From: Planctomycetota bacterium
Lineage (GTDB): Bacteria; Planctomycetota; UBA8742; UBA2392
Direction: 5' to 3'
NCBI GenBank assembly: GCA_020849795.1
Contig: JADZFR010000038.1
Coordinates: forward strand, 1 to 64,000
Length of the DNA stretch: 64,000 bases
The translations under genes and the position numbers were made by a program. The notes under the pieces were generated by a model, which saw nothing but the letters and a program-made list of their open reading frames with translations, was not told the DNA's origin and made no database searches. How positions within the stretch are numbered: the first letter of the stretch is position 1; each line of letters opens with the position of its first letter. Positions 24,394 through 33,259 of the stretch are shown here, piece by piece.

Positions 24394-25713
24394 TTACTTG
24401 ATCAACTCGAGCTGTTTCTCAGCAAACTCCAGGTTCTTCAGGTCATTCTCGGTGCGTTGCTCTTTCGGCTTTGCCGCCACCAGGCGCTGCACTTCTTCGT
24501 GGCGCGCCTTGGCCTTCTTCTTGCCGTCGGCGTACTTGCTGCCGCTCGCCGCGGCCAGCCAGTTGACGCCGGCATAGTTGTAGTACGACAACGACGTTGG
24601 GAATATCTCGACGAGCCGGTCATAGAACCCCGCAGACAGCGCTGCGTAGTCGGGGTTCTCGGCCTTGCGCGCGCCGTCTGTGATCACGGCAACTTTGGAG
24701 CATGCTTCGGCAGCCGGGCGAATCACGTCAGGGTTGTGGGGGTCCACATCGCACAGGGCGCGCCAATGGTCGGCGCAGCCCTTCCAGTCGCCATCTATGC
24801 CTTTGCGTTCGGCCTTGAACTTTTCCGAGGCTACGTAATCAATGTCTTCTTTGATCGTTTCCAGCAGGCGCTCGTACTTCTCAACGGTCTTCTTCGAATC
24901 GATGAACTTGGTGCCTGCCCATGCCTTCTTGAAGCGTTCTGCGTACTTCTGAAGAATGTCCAGCCGCATCGTCGGGCGCCCTTTGCGCATGCCGGGTTTG
25001 CCCTTGGTATCGCCGCGCATCGTCTCAAGTTCTTTCAGGCTGTCGGCTGCGTCCTTTTCCATCACCTTGAGGCGCTCAAGATTCGCCTCCGGCGTCAGAA
25101 GCAGCGCGCTGTCGCGCTTCTCCGCCAGGTCGTGGGTTTCGACCAGCAGCAAGCCATCCTTGGGTCGCGTCCAGCCGTGCTTGCCGCACACGTATTCCTC
25201 GATGTCGGCGCGCTGCGCAGTTGCGGTCTGCGCGAGTTCGGCCAGCTTGGCATTGGCCACCCAGAGTTCCTGCTTGTTTGCGGCCCACACAGCCGCGGAG
25301 ATGATCTCGGGCGGCAGGCGAAAGCGCGGCACATACCAGTTGGCGACCTGCTGGGTGGGCAACTTGGCAATCTCATACTCGGTGATGTTGCCCTGTGGAG
25401 AGTAGGCGTATTCGACAGTGTCCGGAAACCAGCCGGTGACAACCAGTTCCTGCCAGCGGCTTTTCTCCCCGTCGACGCCGATCAGCTCTACGAAAAGGAA
25501 CTCGCCCTTGCGCTTGGGATCGGGCAGGTGCATGCGCGGCTTGACCTGTTCTTGCAGGCGCGCCTCCAGAAACTTGGGCAAACCTGCTTCGAAGTCTTTG
25601 GCGATATCTGCTTCTGACTTACCGGCGAACGTGTCCAGCAAGCCCGCATTCAGGGGCAGGGCCGACAGGGCAGCCACAAATAGGAACGCCGAGGCGTAGA
25701 TCCACGCGCGCAT
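24394..25713 (-). CDS. Secreted protein of a local paralogous family (member 3)
   Basis: 439 aa from the ATG at 25713, chosen because GGAGGAGGG lies 7 nt upstream and the protein then starts with a signal peptide (MRAWIYASAFLFVAALSALP). The frame extends to 25857 without such a site. It shares with member 2 an IEEYVCGKHGWTRPKDGLLL block, LLLTPEANLERLK, LKELETMRGDTKGKPGMRK, an LDILQKYAERFKKAW block and FIDSKKTVEKYERLLETIKE. The C-terminus is a shortened helical repeat region. The N-terminal part includes a beta-rich segment (ELVVTGWFPDTVEYAYS). First gene of the three-gene array, hence the array promoter should lie in 25714-25868, though I see no convincing box. Confidence 0.7.
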   Translation of the reverse strand: MRAWIYASAFLFVAALSALPLNAGLLDTFAGKSEADIAKDFEAGLPKFLEARLQEQVKPRMHLPDPKRKGEFLFVELIGVDGEKSRWQELVVTGWFPDTVEYAYSPQGNITEYEIAKLPTQQVANWYVPRFRLPPEIISAAVWAANKQELWVANAKLAELAQTATAQRADIEEYVCGKHGWTRPKDGLLLVETHDLAEKRDSALLLTPEANLERLKVMEKDAADSLKELETMRGDTKGKPGMRKGRPTMRLDILQKYAERFKKAWAGTKFIDSKKTVEKYERLLETIKEDIDYVASEKFKAERKGIDGDWKGCADHWRALCDVDPHNPDVIRPAAEACSKVAVITDGARKAENPDYAALSAGFYDRLVEIFPTSLSYYNYAGVNWLAAASGSKYADGKKKAKARHEEVQRLVAAKPKEQRTENDLKNLEFAEKQLELIK

Positions 25714-25868
25714 GTCGTCACCCTCCTCCAGGCTGACGGCCCCCCTGTTAAGTGGAGGGCATGGCCCATAGTTTACGGATTCAACCCCGCAAGACCACCG
25801 CCTGATTCCTGGCACAGGCATAAACTCGCCATGGGTCGATAGTTGCAGCTTCGCCAAAGAAATACAAC

Positions 25869-25890
25869 GGCGCCCGGATTACCGGGCGCC
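25869..25890 (-). terminator. Rho-independent terminator of rpsA
   Basis: GGCGCCCGG (25869-25877) and CCGGGCGCC (25882-25890) form a perfect 9-bp stem with a 4-nt loop, 21 nt after the rpsA stop. On the minus strand GTTGTATTTCTTT follows, a fair U-tract. Confidence 0.75.
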
Positions 25891-25911
25891 GTGCTTACTG
25901 CGCTCTTTCGC

Positions 25912-27573
25912 CTAGCTGGCTGCGGCTTCGTTGGGGTCGCCGAAGCTGATGGCGGTCAAGCCGATCTTGCGCTCTTTCGAGTCAAGCTTGATCACCTTGA
26001 CCTGGATTTTCTGGCCAACCTTTACGACGTCTTCTGGCTTGCCTTCGTTCTCGGCCAGTTCGCTGATGTGCAGCAGGCCCTCAAGATCCGGTTCAAGTTC
26101 TACGAACACTCCGAAGTTGGTGATCTTGGTGATGACGCCCTCGGTCTCAGTGTCCACGCCAAAGCGCTCAGGGATTTCGGCTTCCCAGGGGTCGGCCTTG
26201 AGTTGCTTCATGCCAAGCGCGATGCGGTGCTTGTCAGTGTCTACGGCGAGTACGACGCACTCGACTTCATCACCCTTCTTGACCATTTCGTTCGGGTGGC
26301 TGACCTTTCGGGTCCAGCTCATGTCGCTGACGTGCAGCAGGCCGTCGATGCCCGGCTCGATTTCAATGAACGCGCCGTAGGTAGTGAGGTTGCGGACGAC
26401 ACCCTTGACCTTGGCGCCCGGCTGGTAGCGCTCGCTGACTTTGTCCCACGGATTGTCTTCCAGCTGCTTCATACCCAAGCTGATTTCCTGCTTTTCCTCG
26501 TTGACGCCCAGGATGATGATTTCGGCGTCGTCGCCGAGTTGTACGACTTCGCGGGGGTCATTGACGCGCTTGGTCCAGCTCATTTCGCTGACGTGGACCA
26601 GGCCCTCGATGCCTTCTTCAAGGCGCACGAATGCGCCGTAGCTCATGATGTTGACGACCTTGCCCTTGTGGCGTGAGCTGACGGGGTAGCGGTCGGCAAT
26701 GCCCTTCCACGGGCTGTCGGCAAGCTGCTTCATGCCCAGTGCAATGCGTTCGCGCTCGCGGTCGACCTTGAGCACTTTGACCTTGACGGTCTCGTTGATC
26801 TTGACCACTTCGCTCGGATGCTGGATGCGCCCCCAAGTCATGTCGGTGATGTGCAGCAGGCCGTCGATGCCGCCCAGGTCAACGAACGCGCCGAAGTCGG
26901 CGATGTTCTTGACCACGCCTTCGCGGATCTGGCCTTCCTCGATCTCGCTGAGCAGCGCGTCCTTGAGGCGTTCACGAGTGCGCTCTTGCAGTTTGCGCGC
27001 ACTGACGACGATGTTCTCGCGGGCCTGGTCGATCTTGATGATCTCACATTCCATGTCGTCGCCGATGAACTCGTTGATGTCGCGAGTGCGGCGAATGCTG
27101 ACCTGGCTTGCGGGCAGGAACGCCGGCACGCCGATGTCGATGAGCAAGCCGCCCTTGATCTTCTTGGTAACCTTGCCGCGAACGGTGTCGCCTTCCTTGT
27201 GCTTCTCGACGACGCGTTCCCAGTTCATCTTGCGGTCGGCCTTGCGCTTGGAAAGGCCGATGATGCCGTCGTCGTTTTCCAGTTCTTCGATAAGAACGGT
27301 GACTTCGTCGCCCGCCTTGGGGCGATCAGCCTCGGACTCGAACTCGCGGCTGTTGATGACACCGACGGTCTTGGCGCCGATGTCGACAGTGATCTGGTCC
27401 TTGCTGACGTGAACTACGCGGCCTTTAACAAGGCTGTCTTCGCTGAAGTGCCGGGCGCTGGGCACCATCAGGTCTTCTGCGGGTTCTTTCCAGATCGACT
27501 CGAGTTCAGCCTCGACAACGTCGGACTTGGGCCCGTAGCGACGGACCAGCGGGTTGATAGCGCGAACAGTCAT
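25912..27573 (-). CDS. rpsA: 30S ribosomal protein S1
   Basis: 553 aa, start at 27573 with AGGAAA 7 nt upstream. It carries six S1 (OB-fold) repeats, the full set found in Gram-negative S1: 1 (SLVKGRVVHVSKDQITVDIG), 2 (VRGKVTKKIKGGLLIDIG), 3 (REGVVKNIADFGAFVDLG), 4 (HKGKVVNIMSYGAFVRLE), 5 (VKGVVRNLTTYGAFIEIE) and 6 (TEGVITKITNFGVFVELE). Repeats 3-6 show the RNA-binding F-G-F/H pattern (DGLLHITDM, EGLVHVSEM, DGLLHVSDM, EGLLHISEL); repeats 1-2 are the diverged ribosome-docking type. It binds mRNA leaders and delivers them to the 30S subunit. Monocistronic: own promoter candidate at 27700-27727 and terminator at 25869-25890. In E. coli S1 represses its own translation, and the leader here contains a large hairpin. 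Confidence 0.96.
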   Translation of the reverse strand: MTVRAINPLVRRYGPKSDVVEAELESIWKEPAEDLMVPSARHFSEDSLVKGRVVHVSKDQITVDIGAKTVGVINSREFESEADRPKAGDEVTVLIEELENDDGIIGLSKRKADRKMNWERVVEKHKEGDTVRGKVTKKIKGGLLIDIGVPAFLPASQVSIRRTRDINEFIGDDMECEIIKIDQARENIVVSARKLQERTRERLKDALLSEIEEGQIREGVVKNIADFGAFVDLGGIDGLLHITDMTWGRIQHPSEVVKINETVKVKVLKVDRERERIALGMKQLADSPWKGIADRYPVSSRHKGKVVNIMSYGAFVRLEEGIEGLVHVSEMSWTKRVNDPREVVQLGDDAEIIILGVNEEKQEISLGMKQLEDNPWDKVSERYQPGAKVKGVVRNLTTYGAFIEIEPGIDGLLHVSDMSWTRKVSHPNEMVKKGDEVECVVLAVDTDKHRIALGMKQLKADPWEAEIPERFGVDTETEGVITKITNFGVFVELEPDLEGLLHISELAENEGKPEDVVKVGQKIQVKVIKLDSKERKIGLTAISFGDPNEAAAS

Positions 27574-27601
27574 GGAATTTCCTGTCGGGAGCGGGAAAAC
27601 C

Positions 27602-27636
27602 CCCGGGCGCGCGTGCCACTCCCTCCACGCGCCGGG
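27602..27636 (-). promoter_or_regulatory. rpsA: Leader hairpin upstream of rpsA
   Basis: CCCGGGCGCG (27603-27612) pairs with CGCGCCGGG (27628-27636) with one bulged base. The structure begins about 30 nt before the start codon, in the expected 5' leader. It may be an autoregulatory element, by analogy with enterobacterial rpsA leaders; this is not shown by sequence similarity. Confidence 0.35.
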
Positions 27637-27699
27637 ACTGGAAAGCACAGGCATCGGCAAGCCGCATGGCCCGCAATTCGCTGCTGTGCGAGGGGTGGA

Positions 27700-27727
27700 A
27701 GGATAGGAAGGCGGGCCGGTGTTGCAA
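27700..27727 (-). promoter_or_regulatory. Candidate promoter of rpsA
   Basis: On the minus strand TTGCAA (27722-27727), a 16-nt spacer and TATCCT (27700-27705), each matching four of six consensus bases. Predicted leader of about 120 nt before the rpsA start. Confidence 0.45.
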
Positions 27728-27766
27728 GCGGGGGATGCGTCGTTTCGGGGGCTTGGAGGTGCTTCT

Positions 27767-28135
27767 TCACTTGACCAGCCAGGCGCCGAACCAGGCCAAA
27801 GCCAGTCCCCCACCGACCGAAGCTCCGATGTTCAGCAGCGCCTTGCCGCTGGTCAAGGCCAGGGTCTGGCCGGCAAACGCGCTGAACGTGGTAAGACCGC
27901 CGCACACCCCGACCAGCAGGAGCAGTTGAAGCTCCGGGCCATACTTCACCCCGTCGCGCCCCAATAGACCCGCGCCGACGCCGATCGCGAAACATCCGAC
28001 AAAGTTCACAAGCAGCGTGGCTAGCGGGAACGCGGCTGCCAGCTTGGGAGACAGTTTGTCCAACAGCAGCGTTGTTCCGTATCGCAGTCCCGACCCGAAT
28101 GCGCCGCCCAGACACACCAGCGCCAGCTGTTTCAT
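27767..28135 (-). CDS. crcB: Fluoride exporter CrcB/Fluc
   Basis: 122 aa small inner-membrane channel with four hydrophobic helices. Family motifs: GGAFGSGLRYG at the N-terminus, TLLVNFVGCFAIG in helix 2 (the Asn lines the fluoride path), and GVCGGLTTFSAFAGQTL in helix 3, which contains the Na+-coordinating break and polar track. Start at 28135 with AGAGG about 8 nt upstream; longer frames reach into the divergent PHP gene and are not used. A single copy suggests a dual-topology homodimer. I looked for a fluoride riboswitch in the 46-bp divergent gap and saw none. Confidence 0.94.
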   Translation of the reverse strand: MKQLALVCLGGAFGSGLRYGTTLLLDKLSPKLAAAFPLATLLVNFVGCFAIGVGAGLLGRDGVKYGPELQLLLLVGVCGGLTTFSAFAGQTLALTSGKALLNIGASVGGGLALAWFGAWLVK

Positions 28136-28181
28136 AAGAACCTCTTTCCTCTCGTTGGCGCGGACTCTACCTTGTGGAAGC

Positions 28182-29027
28182 ATGACAACCAGCGAACGAT
28201 CACCAGTCATAGACCTGCACAGCCACACCACTTGCTCCGACGGCTCGTTCTCGCCTGCCCGCCTGATCGAAGAAGCTCACTCGCGCGGCGTGACTACGCT
28301 GGCGCTGACCGACCATGACACGGTAGCAGGACTCGGCGAAGCGGAAGCAGCTGCCAGGCGTTTTGGAATTGAGTTCGTACCGGGAGTCGAGTTTACGGTC
28401 ACTTGCGCGGACAGCGAGGTGCACCTGCTTGGCTTGGGCGTTGATCGTAGGAACGCGGCTCTGGTTGCCCTGTGCGGTGAAATCCAGGTCAGGCGACGGC
28501 GGCGCTTCTTCGACATGGTCGACAAGCTGCGCGCAGCCGGCGTGCCGTTGAAGACCGAAGAAGTGCAGGACGGAGTCTCGCTTGCGCGGCCATATCTTGC
28601 GCGGATGCTGGTCGAGCAGGGGCATGCAGCGGGCCATCAGGACGCCTTCCAGAAGTACTTGCGCAAGGGCGGCGTGGCGTTTGTCGCGCACCGCGTTACG
28701 CCAATCAGTCGGGCGATTGAGGCAATCCATTCGGCCGGCGGTGCAGCAATCGTTGCGCACCCGGCGCTGTATCGCAACGGCGACGAGGTCGTCAACGAGG
28801 CCGTGGCGCTGGGTGCCGATGGCATCGAGTGCTACCACAGCGACCACAACCACGACGTGCAGAACCATTACCTGAGCCGCGCCCGCAAACAGAAGCTGCT
28901 GGTAAGCGGCGGCGCTGATTTTCACGGGCCGGACCACGCCCGAAGCCACATGTTCGGCAAACGCAGTTGTCCACTGGATGAGTTTGAGCGGCTGATGGAC
29001 GCGCTGGCCGCACGCGCGCAGAAGTAA
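28182..29027 (+). CDS. PHP domain phosphoesterase (RNase AM/TrpH-like)
   Basis: 281 aa from the ATG at 28182 (GGAAG just upstream). Polymerase-and-histidinol-phosphatase fold with metal ligands in DLHSHTTCSDGS (motif I), LTDHDTV (motif II), PGVEFT and VHLLGLGV, the mid-protein IVAHPALY, and the C-terminal GGADFHGPDH. This order is that of the TrpH/YciV group, whose E. coli member trims 5S/23S rRNA ends and degrades short RNA or 3',5'-bisphosphates. Histidinol-phosphatase of the HisK type has a different layout, but the his operon in this window lacks a phosphatase and I cannot exclude this enzyme as the missing activity. It is divergent from crcB. Confidence 0.87.
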   Translation: MTTSERSPVIDLHSHTTCSDGSFSPARLIEEAHSRGVTTLALTDHDTVAGLGEAEAAARRFGIEFVPGVEFTVTCADSEVHLLGLGVDRRNAALVALCGEIQVRRRRRFFDMVDKLRAAGVPLKTEEVQDGVSLARPYLARMLVEQGHAAGHQDAFQKYLRKGGVAFVAHRVTPISRAIEAIHSAGGAAIVAHPALYRNGDEVVNEAVALGADGIECYHSDHNHDVQNHYLSRARKQKLLVSGGADFHGPDHARSHMFGKRSCPLDEFERLMDALAARAQK

Positions 29028-29104
29028 TGCCCCGACCATAGCTACCGTTGAGTTTGCGATGCCCGCGGGCTAGTGTCCCCTCGTTCCGGTCTTGAGAGAG
29101 CGCC

Positions 29105-30262
29105 ATGCAGGACAGTGCAGACATCGTGATCGTTGGTGGCGGGTGTATCGGCGTGAGCGTGGCGTATCACCTGGCGAAACGGCAAGCCGGCTCAATCCTG
29201 CTGCTTGAGAAAGCAGATTTTCTTGGCGCCGAAAGCACGGGCAAGTGCGCCGGCGGCATTCGTGCCCAGTTCAGCACCGAGATTAACTGCCGACTTAGCA
29301 TGTATTCGATCGACTGCTTTGAAGGCTGGCAGGACGAAATCGGCACGCCATTTCAATATCGCCAGTGGGGCTACGCCTTCCTGCTGACCAACGACCAGCT
29401 CGTGAAGAACTTTCGCAAAAGCCACGCCATGTGGGCGCAGCTTGGCATGCAGGTGGAGTGGTGGCAGCCCGACGAAGTCGCGCGGCGCCTGCCTTACGTC
29501 AATATGGAAGGCGTGCAGGGCGCCACGTTTCACCAGCGCGACGGTTTTGGCGACCCGAATGACTTGACGCAGGGCTATGCCACTCGCGCCGGTGCATTGG
29601 GCGTGAAGATAGAAACCGGTGTTGAAGTCACGGGCATTGAGCTTGAGGGCGGCCGCCGCGTCACTGGCGTGCAGACGCGTCGAGGCAAAGTGAAGGCAGG
29701 CACTGTGATCCTGTGCACCGGCGCGTGGACTCGCAAGCTTGGCGCGATGTGCAGCGTGGATGTACCGATTGACCCGATCCGGCGGCAGATCATCGTGACG
29801 GACAAGTTTGACGACATCAAAGACCCGTTCCCGATGACGGTTGATCTCTCCACAACGTTGTACTTTCACCGCGAAAGCGGCGGCATTCTGATCGGCATGA
29901 GCGACCACACCGAGAGCGCGGGCTTTGACGACAGCTTCAACGAGGACTTCGGCGAGAAGATGCTGGTCACAGCGATGGAGCGCGCTCCGGTGCTCGAGAA
30001 CGCGGCTCCAAAACACAAGTGGGCCGGGCTCTACGAAGTCACGCCCGATCACCACCCGATCATCGACAAGCTGGGCCACGTGCAGGGAGCCTATGTCTGC
30101 GCGGGCTTTTCGGGTCATGGGCTGATGCACGCGCCGGCGGCGGGTGCGCTGACCAGCGAACTGGTGCTCGACGGCAAGGCAACCAGTATCGACATCTCCC
30201 AGCTGGAGCTCGGCCGCTTCAGCGACCCCACCCGCCTGCACGACGAAGCCAACGTGATCTGA
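29105..30262 (+). CDS. FAD-dependent oxidoreductase, DAO/sarcosine oxidase family
   Basis: 385 aa. N-terminal dinucleotide-binding motif IVIVGGGCIGVSVAYHLA (residues 7-24). The internal stretch TGKCAGGIRAQFSTEINCRL is typical of sarcosine/glycine oxidase-like subunits (the G-G-hR motif), and the C-terminal GLYEVTPDHHPIIDKLG, with GFSGHGLMHAPAAGAL, closes the FAD site. It oxidises a primary or secondary amine, typically to imine with release of H2O2 or electrons. No sarcosine oxidase alpha/gamma/delta partners are adjacent, so it is likely monomeric or self-sufficient. The ATG has GAGAG 6 nt upstream. Substrate not resolvable. Confidence 0.9.
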   Translation: MQDSADIVIVGGGCIGVSVAYHLAKRQAGSILLLEKADFLGAESTGKCAGGIRAQFSTEINCRLSMYSIDCFEGWQDEIGTPFQYRQWGYAFLLTNDQLVKNFRKSHAMWAQLGMQVEWWQPDEVARRLPYVNMEGVQGATFHQRDGFGDPNDLTQGYATRAGALGVKIETGVEVTGIELEGGRRVTGVQTRRGKVKAGTVILCTGAWTRKLGAMCSVDVPIDPIRRQIIVTDKFDDIKDPFPMTVDLSTTLYFHRESGGILIGMSDHTESAGFDDSFNEDFGEKMLVTAMERAPVLENAAPKHKWAGLYEVTPDHHPIIDKLGHVQGAYVCAGFSGHGLMHAPAAGALTSELVLDGKATSIDISQLELGRFSDPTRLHDEANVI

Positions 30263-30296
30263 AGATTGCTTCAGACTCTTTTCGCGAGCAACCGCT

Positions 30297-30653
30297 ATGG
30301 ACAAGCTCTACACGCCGCTGCTGCTGGTCGGCAGCAACATCTTCATGACTTATGCCTGGTACGGGCATCTCAAGGACCAGAAGTCGTCGATGCTCTGGAT
30401 CGCGATCCTTGTCAGTTGGGGTGTCGCGCTGTTCGAGTATTGCCTGATGGTGCCCGCCAACAGGCTCGGGATGAAGGCCGGTTACAACCTCGGTCAACTC
30501 AAAGTGATGCAGGAAGTCATCACGATGGTCGTGTTCGCGGCCTTCGCGCTGCTGTACATGAAGGTGCCGTTGAAACTGGATTTTCTGTGGGCGGGCCTAT
30601 GCCTGGTGGCTGCTGCGTTCTTCATGTTTCGAGGCGGAATGGGCAACGCCTGA
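30297..30653 (+). CDS. DUF486 family small membrane protein
   Basis: 118 aa, four predicted membrane helices: LYTPLLLVGSNIFMTYAWYG, SSMLWIAILVSWGVALFEYC, QEVITMVVFAAFALLYM and FLWAGLCLVAAAFFMF. The pattern with MVPANRLGM in the loop is that of DUF486, a DMT-type small multidrug-resistance-like fold. Members have no established substrate. It follows the FAD oxidoreductase by 34 bp and may be co-transcribed; there is no obvious functional link. Confidence 0.8.
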   Translation: MDKLYTPLLLVGSNIFMTYAWYGHLKDQKSSMLWIAILVSWGVALFEYCLMVPANRLGMKAGYNLGQLKVMQEVITMVVFAAFALLYMKVPLKLDFLWAGLCLVAAAFFMFRGGMGNA

Positions 30654-30675
30654 GGGCCAGCCGGGCACATCCAGC

Positions 30676-31860
30676 CTACTTCAACAGACCGTACTTTTTG
30701 CCCAGCGTCTCGAACGCCTCAATGATGCGGGCGAGATCGCTCTCGGTGTGAATCGCCATGAAGCTGGCACGCACGCCGCTCTGGCCTTGCGGCACGCCCG
30801 GGGTGATCACCGGGTTCGTGTACACGCCCAGCTCGAGCAGGTCTTTCCAGAACTGGAACGCCTCCAGGTCTTCCCCCACCTTCACGTACACGATCGGTGT
30901 CGGCTCATCGTCCACGGGGTAGCCGATGCGCTGGAACTCGCCGCGCACGCGTTTGATGACCTTGCGCAGGTTCGCGAGGTGCTCGGGCTCACTGCGCATC
31001 AGGTCAAGACTTGTCGTGACCGCCGCGACGCTGGCCGGGGTCATGCTGGCGGCAAAGATCAGCTGGCGGGCATGATGCTTCACATAGCTGATGACGCGCT
31101 CTTCGCCGGCGATGAAGCCGCCCAACCCTGCAAAACTCTTGCTGAACGTACCCATGACCACATCGACATGGTCTTCCAGCCCGTAGTGCTCGGCTGTGCC
31201 GCGGCCGCTCTTGCCGACAACACCGACTCCGTGGGCGTCATCGATGAAGATGCGCATGCCGTACTTCTTCTTGAGCTCGGCAATGCGGGGCAGCTTGCAC
31301 AACGTGCCCTTCATGCTGAAGACGCCATCCGTGACCAGCAGCTTACCGCTTTCCGGGCTTGAGCCTTCCAGGATGCGCTCCAGGTCATCAATGTCGTCGT
31401 GCTTGTACTTCTTGGTCTCGGCGAAACTCAGTTGCGTGGCATCCATGATGCACGAGTGGTTCTCGCGATCGCTCAGGATGATGTCGCGCCGGCCAGCGAG
31501 CACGCTGATCGTGCCCATGTTCGTCGTGTAGCCGGTGGTGAAGCAAAGCGCTTTTTCCTTGCCCATGAAGTCGGCAAGCTTTTCTTCGAGTTCTACGTGG
31601 ATGACATACGTGCCGTTGGCGTAGCGCGACCCTGAGCACGAGGTGCCGAACTGGCGAGTCGCCTCAATGGCAGCCTCAACAACTTTGGGGTGGCGTGTCA
31701 GGCCCAGGTAGTTGTTGCTGCCTGCCATCACGACTTCACGGCCGTCAATCACAACGCGTGAGCCGTGGTTTCCCTCGATCGTCTTGAAAAACGGGTAAAG
31801 CCCGGCGGCCTGAACTTCCAGGTCGCGCGTGAAGTCAAAGCACTTGGCGAAAACGTCCAC
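30676..31860 (-). CDS. Alpha-oxoamine synthase, serine palmitoyltransferase-like
   Basis: 394 aa fold-type I PLP enzyme that joins an amino acid with an acyl-CoA. GTG start with GAGGGG upstream. Features: AGLYPFFKTIEGNHGSRVV at the N-terminus and VMAGSNNYLGLTRHPKVVEA, then GTSCSGSRYANGTYVIHVEL, LSDRENHSCIMDATQLS, IFIDDAHGVGVVG and the Schiff-base Lys in MGTFSKSFAGLGGFIAG. The N-terminus 'a.glYPfF..ie' and 'M.GSNNYLGL...HP' fit bacterial serine palmitoyltransferase (sphingolipid base synthesis) better than KBL or BioF, which lack them. KBL or an acyl-CoA condensing enzyme for another lipid remains possible. No other sphingolipid gene is in the window. Confidence 0.85.
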   Translation of the reverse strand: MDVFAKCFDFTRDLEVQAAGLYPFFKTIEGNHGSRVVIDGREVVMAGSNNYLGLTRHPKVVEAAIEATRQFGTSCSGSRYANGTYVIHVELEEKLADFMGKEKALCFTTGYTTNMGTISVLAGRRDIILSDRENHSCIMDATQLSFAETKKYKHDDIDDLERILEGSSPESGKLLVTDGVFSMKGTLCKLPRIAELKKKYGMRIFIDDAHGVGVVGKSGRGTAEHYGLEDHVDVVMGTFSKSFAGLGGFIAGEERVISYVKHHARQLIFAASMTPASVAAVTTSLDLMRSEPEHLANLRKVIKRVRGEFQRIGYPVDDEPTPIVYVKVGEDLEAFQFWKDLLELGVYTNPVITPGVPQGQSGVRASFMAIHTESDLARIIEAFETLGKKYGLLK

Positions 31861-31966
31861 TGAGCCCCTCTAGCCTTGGTTCAAGGCTGGTAATAGCTGA
31901 TCACCCGCCATTGGCCACGGGCGGCCACAGACTAGCCCCCGCACTTCATTAGTCAAGAAACGCGGG

Positions 31967-33130
31967 TTAACCCCTGGCCGCGGCAACGACTTTCTTTGCG
32001 GCGTCGGTCAGGTCCGTGGCGGACTGGATCTTCAGCCCGCTCTTGTCCAGCAGCTCGCGGCCCTTTTCCACATTCGTGCCTTCCAGCCGCGCGACGACCG
32101 GGACCTTTAAGTTGACTTCCTTGGCAGCTGCGATCACACCCTGTGCAATCACGTCACACTTCATGATGCCGCCGAAGATGTTGATCAGCACGGCCCTGAC
32201 ATTGGGGTCGCTCAGGATCAGCTTGAACGCGGCGGTCACCCGCTCCGTGCTTGCGCCGCCGCCGACATCCAGAAAGTTTGCGGGCTCGCCGCCATGCAGT
32301 TTGATGATATCCATGGTCGACATCGCCAAGCCGGCACCATTGACCATGCACCCGATGCTGCCTTCGAGCTTGATGTAGCTGAGGTCATACTTCTTGGCCT
32401 CGGTTTCTTCAGGCACTTCCTCGCTGAAGTCGCGAAAGGCTTCGATATCGGCGTGGCGGTACATTGCGTTGTCGTCGAACGACATCTTGGCGTCCAGCGC
32501 GATCACGTTGCCGTCTTTCGTGGTCACCAGCGGGTTGATCTCAACCAGTGCGGCATCTTCATTCACAAAACAGCGCGCAACACCCAGAATCAGTCCCGCC
32601 GCCTTGTTCACCGATTTGGCCGGTATGCCCATCGCCAGCGCCAGCCTGCGCGCCTGAAATCCGTGCATGCCTTCGCCTGGGTCGAAAAACTCCTTCTTGA
32701 TAGCGCCGGGTCGCTTGGCCGCTACTTCTTCAATGTCCATTCCGCCTTCAAAACTGCCCATCAGACACACGCGAGCCGTTTCGCGGTCCAAGACCGCAGC
32801 GAGATAGTACTCGTGGTCGATCTGGCACCCGGCTTCAATCAGCAGTTGGTTGACCTTCTTGCCTTCCGGGCCGGTCTGGTGCGTAACAAGCTGCATGCCC
32901 AGAATCTTTTCTGCCGCGGCCCGCACCTCCTCGTGCGACTTTGCTAGTTTGACGCCGCCACCCTTGCCGCGCCCGCCGGCGTGAATCTGTGCCTTCACGA
33001 CCCAGACCTCGCCGCCGATGGTGCGAGCAGCTTCGACTGCTTCAGCTACCGAGTATGCGACGCGAGCCTGCAGCAGGGGAGTGCCGTAGCGTTTGAGCAC
33101 TTCTTTGGCTTGGTACTCGTGAATCTTCAT
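31967..33130 (-). CDS. sucC: Succinyl-CoA synthetase beta subunit
   Basis: 387 aa; start at 33130 with AGGA upstream gives the canonical [19 protein letters not shown]-grasp N-terminal domain with [19 protein letters not shown] (nucleotide contacts); DVEINPLV-type motif as [11 protein letters not shown] (Mg2+ site); C-terminal flavodoxin-like domain with [18 protein letters not shown] and [11 protein letters not shown]. With the alpha subunit it makes ATP (or GTP) from succinyl-CoA in the TCA cycle. Oddly, sucD is not adjacent; the neighbours are coaD and the serine palmitoyltransferase-like gene. The 106-bp gap downstream and 129-bp gap upstream show no clear regulatory signal. Confidence 0.96.
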   Translation of the reverse strand: MKIHEYQAKEVLKRYGTPLLQARVAYSVAEAVEAARTIGGEVWVVKAQIHAGGRGKGGGVKLAKSHEEVRAAAEKILGMQLVTHQTGPEGKKVNQLLIEAGCQIDHEYYLAAVLDRETARVCLMGSFEGGMDIEEVAAKRPGAIKKEFFDPGEGMHGFQARRLALAMGIPAKSVNKAAGLILGVARCFVNEDAALVEINPLVTTKDGNVIALDAKMSFDDNAMYRHADIEAFRDFSEEVPEETEAKKYDLSYIKLEGSIGCMVNGAGLAMSTMDIIKLHGGEPANFLDVGGGASTERVTAAFKLILSDPNVRAVLINIFGGIMKCDVIAQGVIAAAKEVNLKVPVVARLEGTNVEKGRELLDKSGLKIQSATDLTDAAKKVVAAARG

Positions 33131-33259
33131 GGATTCGTTCCTATCGTACTGGGGCGCAACGCCACGCTGTCGCGGCTCACTTTGGTGCGGCGGCATTGTG
33201 TGAATGGCCTCGCACAGGTGCAAGGTGTTATCGGGGCAATGCCCGCGCACCCTCTGCCG

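Noticed and set aside
28136-28181. Fluoride riboswitch upstream of crcB
   Set aside because: The 46-bp divergent gap has none of the conserved core and is too short.
28182-29027. PHP protein as HisK-type histidinol phosphatase
   Set aside because: Motif order and the GGADFHG end fit the TrpH/RNase AM group; kept only as a remote possibility for the missing his phosphatase.
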